A DNA stretch of 64,000 nucleotides, taken from Hirudinaria manillensis (taxonomy: Eukaryota; Annelida; Clitellata; Hirudinida; Hirudinidae). The notes under the pieces are model-generated. The model was given only the letters and a program-made list of their open reading frames with translations, was not told the DNA's origin and ran no database searches. A program made the translations under genes and the position numbers. The DNA lies in the NCBI GenBank assembly GCA_034509925.1, contig CM067526.1:11692010-11756009 (forward strand). Reading direction: 5' to 3'. Shown in pieces: positions 1 to 22,654 of this stretch (within the stretch, counting starts at the first letter, position 1; each line of letters starts with the position of its first letter).

Positions 1-1
1 T

Positions 2-10283
<10,282 letters not shown>

Positions 10284-10798
10284 TACATATTCATCGTTCA
10301 TCAGGTGATGTTATAAGCGAGAGGCCAATCAAATAACCTATTGAAATTAGGTCATCCAATCAAAGCTAGCTTCGCATTGGAGGAACTCGTTGGCCAATTG
10401 GCCAATCACATCGATCGTTATCACTTTCGACCTTCAACAATCATCACCCTATGAACTGAATTACGAACGGACAATTTGAAAGCAATATCACTGAAAGCAT
10501 GCAATAACAACTCCATGTTTTTCTACTTGTAACTGTACGCGAGCGTGTTCGATTCCTGGTTTATCCAAACCGAAACACTTTCAGTATTCGGAAGTAGTTA
10601 CGATTTTTATTATTTAAAGAGTAACTTGTGCATTTAAATTTCCGGTTTAAATTAATTTATTTATTTAAATTCGTTTAATTATTCTTCAATGCCTCGATTC
10701 CAAAGTTTTTCCCTCCAAGAATTCTCATGAATTCTATTCGTTTATTAAAATTAATGACATTAGTTTTAATAATAACATTAATAATAATAATAATAACA

Positions 10799-10965
<167 letters not shown>

Positions 10966-12060
10966 TTCAAGCCAATAAAAATCATAGATAATCATCATAA
11001 TTATAGCAAAGTGATGATGAAATAATATTTAATTAAATAATTACTTATATTATTGGTAATAGACCAAACTAAACCTGTTATAAACTACTTCACTATTCCC
11101 TGAACTAACAATAAGTCCGTAAAGGAGCAGGAAGGAATAGCCTCAATAAATGAAATCCAGTGAATAAATATTATTGATATTAAATTAAAGTTTAATATTA
11201 AATATATAATAAATAAATATAATAAATTTGCTGATAACTTCGTGAAAATCTTTATTATTTCTCATACAATTCGATATAACTATCTGATTAAATGTGATAT
11301 TAAATTGTGTTCATAAATAATTATTTTTCATTTCAAATCCTTCTTTAAAGACTAAAAATGTCTAAAATCTCTCGAGTGTTTTTGAAAAACTAAACAATGT
11401 CAACAAACTGCAAGCCGTCAGAATGATAAAATCAACGTGGTCTTTTTAAGACTAACTTATAAAAACACGCACCAGAGATAAAAAAAAAAATAATTATTAT
11501 CGAAATTATAATTATAAAAATTATTACAGCGAATGACGATAAATATAAATCTCCTTTTCCTGTCTTAGTCTCTGGAGTGAAGCACTGGAGCTCAGGTCAT
11601 TAATTCCTGCTTTGATATTTGCACCTCTTTCTTGGGAAAATGGAAGATCCTCATTTAAATTTTTAATTAGCACCTAATTTGCATACGGTCCCAAGCTGTT
11701 GTTGTCGTCGTCGTTTCGATTTATTCTCATTTAAGAATTCTATTTTGACTTTTGTCTCGCTGTAAGTAAATTTTTTTGTGGAATTTCCAACAAAGTAGCT
11801 GAAACAATTTGATAAGTTAACCGTTTAATTTGAATAACTCCAATAATTTGAACAATTCAGAAACATTATCGTAGAAAATACGAAATAAAAACTAATTAAT
11901 AATTAAAATAAAATCTAATAAAACTAATTAATTACTTATTACAATTCATAACAGCTTATAATTTAGGCTCAAATTGATAGCAGTTGATCAAGTACTATTA
12001 CAAGGACCACTTTAGTTCAAGCCTAGCTCAAGATATAATGACATTATAACAAACGTTAAA

Positions 12061-12374
12061 TCAAACTTGGGTCAAATTACAATTACGACAAAAACCAATC
12101 AATAAACACCACCAATCCATCCCTTTCTCCATCAATCCATTTTTCCTCTCCAGCACGGATGAGGCGGTATTGGGCGCGGTATTAAACGGAAGATCAAAAA
12201 ACTTCCAGGCAGCTAATGGCGTCTGCTCAGCATCAGGAAGATGGAGATGGTCATCCGTGGTCTCGAATTGGACGACTGTGGGCGTTTTAATGGCCCCCTT
12301 GGTGCGGCCTTTGTTCCTGGTGAACTTTGTCTTACGGTGGAATAAAACTACCATTGGACTTGGAGACAGGTTAT
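12061..12374. other. isolated GC-richer island open on both strands, possible exon
   Basis: A block markedly richer in GC than its surroundings. On the minus strand it is open for 97 codons without low-complexity sequence (includes TPTVVQFETTDDHLHLPDA). On the plus strand it is bounded by a good acceptor (tttcctctccag, ending 12152) and a possible donor (GACAG/gttatg), and is open for about 70 codons. I recognise no family in either reading. It could be a lost coe or neighbouring-gene exon, a gene fragment or a transposon remnant; the strand is undecided. Confidence 0.3.
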
Positions 12375-14700
12375 GACTTAATATTATTATTGAGTTATTA
12401 TTGAAGAATTGCTTAGTTTATAGGGTGTCAGTCAAACATGGATTATTTAGTTTATCGTTTGTTTATCCATTATTTATTTAGAATTTCTTGTGGAAACTCT
12501 TCAAAATAAATAACTTGGTGGTTGTAATGATAACGAACAAATGTCAACATATTCTACTTGTCAATTGTTAGAGGAGAACTGATATTGCCTTAATCACTTA
12601 GTATGAAACCAATGTTCTCTGATGATAATGCCGATAATAATAATAATATTATAATATTATTGTGTCCTTCTCTACCACGTGTTAATTTACGCTTTATAAA
12701 GTAATTTTGTTTTATTTGTTCAAGTTATTTCTGATTCCAACAACCAAATTCGCTTATCAGATGTCGATTTAAAATGTTTTGAAATGAAACAAAGCACGTC
12801 AGCTCCAATTTGTTCGTATATATACAGGTCACCAGAGGCTTTAAATCAAGTTCTAAAATAAGACATTTCTCCTTAAAGGCGGGGCAATCATTTTGTATAC
12901 CTAGCACTTTTCGTATTTAATATTTAACGATATATTAAAAAACGTTTCAAACAAGTAATGATTGCAATCATAATTTTTTTTATAAATAATGATATTAAAT
13001 CATCACTTCATCAATCATCATTCCTTTCGTTATCCTTGGTCTTCTGTCACAGCACCTCCCTGGTTAATCTATATCTCTCATTATCAGGTGTTCGTTGTTC
13101 CCATCGTGTTTACCTCATCTCATAGTGTTGTCATTAATTGTCACATATCGTTAGCAACAGAAGTTTGGTCATCAAAATCTCAGTTTATCATTTATGTAAA
13201 GACCCTTTCATACGCCCCTTCAACTTTGTCAATATGAATTAGCCTATCCCCTAGACGGGAATTAAATTCCCTTGGGATAAACCATTGATAAATTTGTGAT
13301 TTCTTTTGGGCATGATTTGTGTATATTTCAAATTTGTTTTTGAATAAACGAATTCACTAACTAAAAAAAAATGCCCATATCCATGTATGTATTGTATATA
13401 CAGTAGTTTCTTAATCATTCCAAAGATGGCACAGTTCGCGAAAGTTCCGAAAAGTTTAGAATTTGTAAATTCATGCATTCTAAATTTTGAAAAGTTTAAC
13501 GCACTAAAAAAATAATTAATAAATTTCCTTATTTACATATTTATTTATAAATAAACACAAAATTATTCAAGATGGTAACAAATTGAGACCAACCCAAAAT
13601 CAAACTGATAACGATCTATTTCTAAAAACAATTAAAATTTATGCAAAAAATCATTAATTGTTTAAAGTTTAAAATAATGTTATTTTAAAATTAATTTCGT
13701 GCAACGAATATTGTTAATTAATTAATTAATTTATTTATTTATTTTCATTAGCATGTCATTTCTATAAATTTTTATTAAAATTTTTATTCTTGACGAATCA
13801 TCTTGAAAATTTAATTTAGTAAATTATTTTTTAATCAAGGTTCCGCTTTTAACAAGAAAGAGAACTTGAGAATAAATTATTATAATTGCAGGTTTAGTTG
13901 CTATGGTAACAAGCTACGCAGCTATGCATATCTAATAAAGCACGTTGTCTTAATGGGCGGTGCAAACTTATTTTTACTACAAGCGCTTCAAAACACAACT
14001 CCCCCTCGCTTGAATTTTTACTTAAATTTTGCTAAATTTGATAGAAATTTTTTTATTTATGATTGGATTTCTTAAAGAATAAACCCCATCTTAGCAATTT
14101 TTGTCTAAGCACATCTAAAATCCAAATTATTTTTGGTCATTTTGTGCGGAATTCTTTATGTTTTTGGGATTAAAGTTACGATAAAGTTTTTAAAATTATC
14201 ATTATAAATTTTTAAGACATCTAAAGTCGTAACTAATAAACATTCGTGCCCGATCAACGACTTGTGCCATCTTCATTATCATCTCCTTGAATAATTACAC
14301 AGCCTTGTTTACTTTTCATGGTAATGGATGTATTCATGAATAATGAATTATCTTTAAAACTTGAATATTGAACGTCGGATGTCACCGAAAGTTGTTCAAT
14401 TCTTTTATTTGTGGTTCTTTTAAGCGATTCTCGACCATTGGTGCGAAGTATTGCAAAGCATCGTTTATCGATGTTATGGTTTTTATGTAATTTTCAAGTA
14501 TTTTATGCAATAAGGCTCGCTTAAACCTTTATTTTTTCGTGATGGATGTCAGTTTGCTTCCATTACGGGGTCAGGAAATAGCTGACGATAAATTACTTGT
14601 TTTTTAGGCTAAGTGTAGCTCGTTCTAAAGGAGGAGAAGTTGTGAAGTGACGAGCAAGTTTGACTGTTAATTAATTTATAAACACGGGATCGTCGGTGAC

Positions 14701-17700
14701 ATGCCACCTGTACAGGAGATTTCGGAGACCATTGAAGTTCCGAACCAAACGCCAATTCCCCCTACTCACACTCCTGCATTTCCGAGAGGAATTTCTTCGG
14801 TCAATGGCGAAGAAAATGTTTATGGAGAAAATGACGTCGATATGGGAAGGATTCCATCAACAGCTGAGCAATGCAAGGAATCCATTTGCAGGTCAAAGCA
14901 ACAATCAATGCCTCTTCTGAATAATAATAACAACAACAACAACAGCAACATTAAAAATTACAACAACAACAATGACGACGACGATGATTGCTGGAATCTC
15001 ACAAGCCTGGATTGGCTGCAGGATAGAAATCTACTCAGAAAAGTCATTACGAATCCAGATTCAAACAGGTCGGGCGGCTTTCTTTCTGCGAGTCCCACTC
15101 CGTCTGACGAGGGCAAGTGCAATTCTTGCAAGTACGTGGTCCCCAAGAGAGAGTGTCTGTCTGACGCGGAGTGCTTCGAGCCTCTGATGCCGGAAGCCTA
15201 CCACCCCACGCGCCACGCGGACTGCAAGCCTCCTTATTCCTACAGCTGCTTGATCTTCATGGCCATCGAGAACTCTTCGGAAAAGAAACTGCCAGTGAAG
15301 GAGATTTACGCCTGGATTCAGAACAATTTTCCTTTCTACAAAAGAGCTCCGAGCGGATGGATGAATTCCGTCAGGCACAACTTGTCCCTCAACAAGTGCT
15401 TCACCAAAGTCGAGAAGGACAGGGGTGTTGTGAGTTGACTTTTGCTTTCTTTTTGCTTATTTAGGCAAAAAAAATTTGAATTTGATTTGAAAATAGTAGA
15501 AAAACAATTAATTTGGAAGGTGCAAAATGCACAAGTGTTTTTTTTGCTTCTGCATTGAAGAATGATCTCAGGCAGCTCATGATAGATTAGATCTATTATT
15601 TAGATAGATTATTAGATATTAGATATATTTGAATCCAGTGCCAATGAAAAATACCTTGTTAATAAATCATGTAGTGATGCATTCATTGCCATAGGCTTGT
15701 CTAAAGTCTTTTAAATATTAAGGATCTAATTGAGGAAAGTTAAGTTGACATTTTGTGGTATTTTGCGGGCAAATAATTTATATTATAATCAAAGTAGAAA
15801 TTAACGACTTTAATTAATCAATCCGCTGACAGGGCATTGGCAAGGGGTCGTATTGGTGCGTCGACCCGACCTACAAAGCCAACTTGTTGCACGCCCTTCG
15901 CAAGACACCATACCAGCCTTTCCATCAGATGCAAATGGTATCATCCAATCATGCCTCAGCATCCTTGGGGTTAGTTTAGCTTTCAGTTTTTTTTCTGCTC
16001 ATCTGATATTTCATAATTTTTTTTATTTTTGTTTAAATCTACTTTTATTTAATTATATGCAAGAAAGTCTAAGGACCAAAGAATTTTTATGCACAAAATT
16101 GACCAAAACAAAATACGTGATAATAACTTCTTTGTCTTCTTTTAACAAACAAATTTGTTTTTTTTTTGAAGCACTCCACTCACGTCTCAGGAAATGAAGC
16201 AGAATCAAAGTTTAAAAAGTAATAATTTTCAACCATTTAACTTAATTTGTGATTGAAATCATCACCATCATTGCAACTACTATCATCGCCGTCATCATCA
16301 TCGCCTTTGTCGTCATCATCACCATAATAATTCACTTGATGAATTATGGATCTAGTCAGTGAATGTTAAGATGGCTTATTAAGTTTTTGCAAATTGCTTT
16401 AAGTTTAAGTCTTTAGATCTCATCAAAGTTATTTCTTTTTAATTAGTTAATTATAACTAATTTTTAATTAAATTATTTACCAGTTACTTGTAAAGCAATT
16501 AGAATGTTCAGCTGGTAGTGTGTTTGTGTTTTTTCTTTGAAGGTCTATTTCCATATGTCAGCAAAAAGTCACAAGGGAAGCAGGCTGCAGGTTTGGAATG
16601 ATTTCTGTTCCAAATAATGTTGTTATCAATTTTAAACTGATTATAAATTAAGTATTATTTGATTATTAGTTAGTAAGTTTCTTTAAGATTCTTAGAAATT
16701 AATGATTGATTTGAAGATAATGTGCTGATAAATTTGTGAGAAATCGTTAGGTAATTGTAGAGAAGGAGAATCATGGCATCGTTGAAATTAGAATCTCATG
16801 TTCTTCGGGCGAGTTTAGAAATAAATAAATAAATCGGATTCAATTTCTGTTGCAGATTCCAGCGAAATCGACGTTGCCAATGCTCTCGTGTCGTTGAGAA
16901 AGTCCGGCAATCACTCGAACAAGGCGTGCGGCAGGAGGCACAGCGCCGGCGACGATGACGACTCCGACGATTGGGTCGACGAGGATGTCGACTCCGATGA
17001 AGCAGACGACAATGACGAGGAGACAACGACGGCCGAAATGGTGCACATGCTCAAGCAAAAGTTGGGGTTGGAACTGATGAAAATGTTTTTGATTAATTTT
17101 GTATGACGTTGTTGTACTCTCTGTTCACGCGTGTCTGTCGTCTGTTGGCTCACCATTATCATCATGTTTATTATATTGTTTTAAATCGTTGTGAAAATAT
17201 CATTATTGCTTTATATCACTATGGATATATCATTATTGCTCTGTACCATTGTGGAGATTTCATTATTGCTTAATATCATCTTGGAGATATCATTATTGCT
17301 CTGTACCATTGTGGTGATATCATGTTTGCTTTTTTATCTCTTGGCACAGACAACAGAAGGTGAAAAAGAATTTCTACTGCACTCCGCCCGTGTCGATAGA
17401 TCATCAGTACGGCATGTCGGACGACAGGGTCAGGGACATCCTGACGAGATTCGATTGCTTTGACGACGAGTGTTGCAGTCTTTCATCCATGTCCGAAGAC
17501 GAAAACGAAGAAGGAAGAGACGGCCTCCACGCAAACGTGGTCGCAAATCTACTCGCAGACGTTGAAATAAAACAGGAAATCAAAGAAGAGCCGTTGTCCG
17601 AAGAGGAGACCGCGGAAGACGTGCAAGGGAAGGCGAGTACGAAGCAGTCCAAGCCGAATGGTACCGGCAAGAAGTCGTTGAAACTCAGTTTTGGCAAAAA

Positions 17701-18589
17701 GACCAGATTCGTTTCCATCGTTAAAAAGTCGACGAAGAACGCTTCGAACGGCAAATCTGGAATTAAGCGAAAAAGAAAACTTTGCGACGCCGGAGACGAC
17801 GAGCCGTCGAACAAACGAGCGACGGAGGAGTTTGACGAAGAGGAGCAGAGGGTCAGGGAGGGTGCAGATGCTCTTTTGGAGCTTGCCACCAACATGGTCG
17901 CCGGCAGGTCCAACGAAGATGCGAACGACGCGAAGGTCGCTTCGGGGCAGGAAAAGGCAATGGAGACGAATCGGTCCGACGAGCCGAACAAGAAATCCGG
18001 CAAGAGAGGAAGGCCGCAGGCCAAAAGGAATCCGAAGCAAAAGTCTTCCAGGCACAAAGACACGAGCGGCGACGAATTGGCGGCGGAATCCGGCAACGCC
18101 AGAAGAGCCGAGGGTAAGAAGAGGGTTCCAAAAGATTTCGTTCCCAACGGGTTGACCTCCGTCGGTTCGACTCCCAGGTCGTTCCAGTCCAAGAGGTTGC
18201 AGATGAGGTACCTCGAGCAAATAGTCACCGCGGCCGAGGAACGGACTTCGAAAGCCGCCAAACTTCCGAAAGCGTCGACCAGAAGCAGAAGCGCCTCGCG
18301 TCACGTCGAGGCCGCCATCGGAGAGGATCGCTCGGAAAGCCTTCGAGACGGGGAGGATCTGGAGGAGCTGGACAGCAAGAACTGGACGTTGAACTTCAGC
18401 AGCATCGACCTCTCGGAGGTCAACTCCGTGGAGCTGGCGACCGGAGACGTTCTCTTCGACGAGCGTGGAAACGAGATGATGATTATGATCAAGGAGGAGC
18501 CTCTCGAAGAAGAGGAGGAGGAGGAGGAGGAGGAAGAGTTGAAGATCAAAGAGGAGGTCGTTGATGGCCACGAAGGTTACACGTACTAG
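14701..18589 (+). CDS. foxN2/3: forkhead transcription factor, FoxN2/3 type
   Basis: Exons: 14701-15429, 15833-15969, 16562-16590 (29 nt), 16856-17060, 17350-18589; 779 residues. The forkhead domain spans about residues 176-270: [20 protein letters not shown], helix 3 [16 protein letters not shown], and wing [15 protein letters not shown] across the first intron. The upstream motif [13 protein letters not shown] is the FoxN2/3 N-terminal signature. [14 protein letters not shown] in exon 4 matches the ESDIDAAAAMMLLN motif of vertebrate FOXN2/3. [17 protein letters not shown] near residue 531 matches the conserved C-terminal EEMKEAAGSLLHLAG block. So this is FoxN2/3, not FoxN1/4. FOXN3 is a repressor linked to the DNA-damage checkpoint. 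Unusual features: an Asn/Asp run near residues 75-98, an AT-hook-like KRGRPQAKR near 585, and an acidic C-terminus with repeated IKxE motifs and an 11-Glu run. The total is 2340 nt, all phases consistent. The microexon is the least certain part. Confidence 0.93.
17191..17345. repeat. 30-bp tandem repeat in FoxN intron 4
   Basis: About five copies of a 30-base unit. The core CATTATTGCT recurs at 17201, 17231, 17261 and 17291, with a diverged copy at 17321. It lies just before the acceptor of the last FoxN exon, so it occupies the place where the branch point and polypyrimidine tract are expected. Confidence 0.9.
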
Positions 18590-20510
18590 TTTTTAAAAGG
18601 CAGAAGGCACTTGTTTTGTTGAATCATGTAATATATGCGCGTATTTTTGTTTACATTTTCACTTTCGGTTTCTTGACTTTAAAACTTTCAATCGTGTCGT
18701 CACGACTCCGTCTGTCACGTGCTCCATTGGCTGTGAATGATTCCGTGCAAATTATAAGTTGCCGTCTTTTTTTTTATTTTGCGGTCGACGGGAAAGCATC
18801 GCGAAACTCGAATGAGAAACTTGTTGTAATCTGCCTTAATCAGACTCGACGATTGACCCGTGGTACTTCGGTAGCGGGGGGTACGTAGTGGAATGGCGGA
18901 TCGCGGCCGTCGTGCGACTGCTTACGTCGTGTCTTCTCCAAGATGTGTTCGAGCGAGTTTCGGAACCCTTACGAGGATTCCTCTCGAGAACTATGCATTT
19001 ACGTTACTTTTCTCGTAAGAATTCGAGACGATCATGGCGTTCTGATTATTATTTGCTGCTGAAGATTTTACAAGCTCTTCTCTCTAGATGGATGCTGGAA
19101 ATGATGTTAAGATGATATTGCCGTCGATATGTTAAGGTTGACTTAATCTGGGCACTTGTTCTCGATTTTACTTTTTCAAGTATTTTTCCCCCCGAATTCT
19201 TGAGTCCAATTTGTCGTCTGCATTTTAGTCGGGTTCTGCTCGCGTTCACTTTCAAACTTCCTCGACGTGCGACATGCATACGTGTTCATCGAGACTCATT
19301 TTCTGCCTTTCTTTCACTCGAGATCTTATTTCAGGAATTGAATTCAATTCTGTCTTTGATTTCTTATTTACACCAGAAGTGTTCACGACTTGTCGTCTCG
19401 AAAGACGTCCTCGAGGTTTCTTGACTCGCATTTTAAAATAATTTTAAATTATTATTTTAAACGATTAATTCGTAAAATGGCTGGCTTTAGTTTGCCTAGT
19501 TTATTTACGCAGTCAAACTAGAATTATTTTCCTATTTGTTCATTTTCTGATGTTTATGCATCATCCCTCCAGTCTGTACATTGAGCGAGAATGTTTGCAC
19601 AATTTTTTTTTTGTTCCAAATTGCAAATTATTATTATTATTATTATTATTATTTTATTTATTTTTGTTCACGAATCATGAAGAGTTCAGAGATTTGATAT
19701 TTATTTTGTTTGATTTTATTATTATTATTATTATTACTTTTTCAAATACCAAATAACTGGATAGAATTTAGCGTTCATTAGTGACAGAAGAAGATGCGGA
19801 TGACTCGAAGGCGTTCAACGGACAGACAGATGGACGGCTTGTTGCGTTTGTCGCTGGTGGATTCACTGGAATTCTTGCTTTGTTTCAAAATATATTCACG
19901 TTGTTACTTTTGGAGATTGGAATGTTGATGAATACCAAATTACTATTTACAACGACGACAATAATAATAATAATAATAATAATAGTGTTAATACATTTAG
20001 GCCAATATTTACATTGAGACTTCAAATCTACATCGCTAGGAGACTTGTGATAGTATTGGGTATCAATACATTTCAGGGTTGGCAATGATGAGGAGTATCA
20101 ATTAATTGGCTCAATTATTTACAAGCAGTCAAAATTATAACATGACCAAGTTGAGATGCAAGACCAGAAAGAGACTGAGGATATTTGAAATTTGCTGGCA
20201 GGATTCAGGAAGCATTTTAAAAGCAGGTAACAAATGCTGATGGGAATGGTTTAACGAAAAATAACAAAATTTTAACAACGGGAATAATCAATTTAAGTTT
20301 TAAAATTTAAAAAAATGAAGCTGGGAGCGAAACTTGCATAGATTTCAATGTAGGATCCCTTAACTAATTACTAACTACAATACAATTACTGAAATGGTCA
20401 TCATAGATAAGTCACGAGACAATCACAACGACATCTTTCCTTTACACTGTTTCAAACATACGATCGTGGTGTCTGAGACGTCGACCAAGTCTTAAATTTG
20501 ATCGAATCGA
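18590..20510. other. 3' flanks of two convergent genes
   Basis: The FoxN 3' UTR and the mos 3' UTR must lie here. The first 800 bases keep a fairly high CG content (about 18650-19400) although no open frame resembles a protein. Short ATT runs occur at about 19629-19655 and 19718-19736, and AAT at 19959-19984. I found no convincing AATAAA near either stop. Confidence 0.5.
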
Positions 20511-22654
20511 TCACCTAAATCCTGACAGACATGTCTGAAATGTCTCAATGAGTTCGCTCGGCCAGGGACGGTCGCTTTGATTGGCCATCCAGCATCTTTC
20601 CACGATCTCCCTGTAGCGTCTCTCCACCGGATCATCTTTTCCAGGCCCGGCATAGATCGGTCTTGCACAAGGAACCTCCAGTCGTTTGGGTTTCGGAAGT
20701 GGCAGCAGGTAATGCGTGTCGAAGTCGAACTCCGTAAAGTTATCGAAGTCGAAGCTCGGACGTAAGTTGTAGGCGACCACGCCAAAGATGATGGCGTGTC
20801 GATCCTTTCCCGCATACGGACTACGTCTCGAAAGCATCTGCCACATCGTCACTCCGAGGGAATAAACGTCAGAACGTGGACCTGGAGGTTCGCCTTTCAG
20901 CAGCTCCGGTGCCCTGTAGACGAACGTTCCGGCCAACTGACTGATTTGGCGTTTCCCCTTGAGCACGCAGAAGTCATTGTCGTTCAAAGGAGAGGGACTG
21001 GCTTTGTCGTCGGTAGCAGACGAGGCACCTTTTCCGTCTGCTTCCCTGCGCTGCGGTCGAAGCAGACGACAGCAGCCGAAGTCGCCGAGTTTGCATTCGT
21101 CCCTGGACGTGATGATGACGTTGGCTGGCTTCAAATCCAGATGAACCACTCTGTTGGAGTGGATAAACTGAAGAGCTCTCGTTATCTCCAGCGAATATCT
21201 TTGAAAGCAATGCAATAGATATATAATATTATTTGTGCTGAGTAATCTGTAATAGGGACAATTAATTTCCTGACCAATTTAGTCACTTAGAGCTACTGGA
21301 GAACGTGGTATTGATCTATTTAAGATTACAATTTGATGTTTCAATTACCATTTTACAGTAACAGTCACAAAATCGAGTAGAATTTCATTCGCAACGAGGG
21401 CCTCAACTCACTTCAGTCTCCTCGGAAGGCCGAGAGCCTGTTTGGGGTCGTTAATGACGTGGAGGAGGTTGCAGTCTCCAGCAAATTCCATGACAATCAC
21501 AGCTTCCTGCGTCGGATCGCCAATGCTTGCTGCCAGGACTTGCACTATGTTCGGGTGCTTCAGATTCAAGACGTTGCATTCTGCTCTGAAACTCTCTAGC
21601 TTGGCTCGTGCATTTTTCACCCGTCTGATTAATTTAAGTTGTAGTTAATAATAAGTATCACAAATAATCTAAATATCTAAAAATTAACACTTAAAAAAAT
21701 CTAAAATATGGAAGAATTTTAAAGTTTCGTGTCTAGTAATGTCTAGAAAATGAAATGAGTCTACATTAAATCTAATATAAAACATTGTAATTTAACTTGT
21801 GAAGTCTTTTCACAGCTACGATTTTGTCTTTGATGACTCCCAAATAGACGGCCCCAAAACCCCCATGTCCAATGAGTTTCTTGAGTCTTATTCTCGTGAT
21901 GTCCTTGTGTGAAATGTGAGGTGGAGAGGTACTGATCCTATCTCCACTCGAACCAAGTCTGTATCTCCAAATTCGTCGTAGCTTTGAGGCCGCAGCTTGT
22001 TTAGGACTGTCGGGTTTCGCGAGAATCGACTTTTTGTAGTTGTAGCTGTCATTATTGAACGAAAAGACTTTGCCGGACAAGTAGCCAGGATTGATGCCGC
22101 TGTTGATAGCAAGATGGCCGTCGTTGTCATGCAATTTGGAGTTTTCTAAGTCTTGTCCCGTGCTGTTGCTGATATCGAAGAAGATTCTTCGTTCGCGACC
22201 ATCTGCCTTTGGAACTGGCGGAGGCGATTCTTTCGTCGGAGTCTTGAAAACATTGTCGTCCAATTGTTCGACTTGAAATTGGCTAAAAGTGAGCCAAAGC
22301 TATTACAAACCTCATAAAGGAACTTGATGCAATTCGATGCAACCATAAAGGATAACACAGTGCGCTCGCCTATATCGTGTTCCCGTCACAAACGTTAACA
22401 ATTTAAATGTCGTTCAATCTTTATAAAGACATAATTTCGAAGAAAACGTTTTGCCTGGGAAAACTTCCTATGCTGGAATGGAAGCACTTTATTCCGGGTT
22501 TGACGTAAGACCAGTCACTCTCCTCTTCTCCCAATTTGTTCTCCAATTGTCTCGCCAGCAACAAACTCTTAGCCTTGCCATTCCTGTCGACTTTGACTCC
22601 ATGTCGTTCGATGGAAATGGAATTGGCGAGAGGCTCCAATTCATTCCGTAACAT
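20511..22654 (-). CDS. mos: Mos-type serine/threonine protein kinase
   Basis: Exons on the minus strand: 22654-22488, 22282-21797, 21624-21412, 21198-20511; 517 residues, 1554 nt, all phases consistent. Kinase landmarks: Gly-loop LIGHGGFGAVYLG (about residue 192), VAVK lysine (about 215), catalytic loop VHLDLKPANVII (about 309), DFGCC (about 327), RAPELLKGE, SDVYSLGVTMWQM, and VVAYNLRPS. These lines, with HLDLKPAN and APELLKGE, are typical of Mos, the MAPKKK that drives the MEK/ERK pathway in maturing oocytes. The N-terminal region before the kinase (about 185 residues) is longer than in vertebrate Mos. About 35 polar residues are inserted between DFG and APE. Vertebrate mos is intronless; this copy has three introns. 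The first exon is assigned from phase and GC content and is less certain than the kinase exons. It faces FoxN tail to tail. Confidence 0.9.

Noticed and set aside
10540-10565. tRNA-like T-arm motif GTTCGATTCC
   Set aside because: The flanking bases do not pair as a T stem and no acceptor or anticodon arm is present.
15061-15378. 105-codon minus-strand frame over FoxN exon 1
   Set aside because: Antisense shadow of the conserved forkhead coding sequence.
17404-18571. 285- and 340-codon antisense frames over the last FoxN exon
   Set aside because: Long exons with few stop-prone codons give antisense frames; the sense frame carries the conserved FoxN motifs and fits the splice phase.
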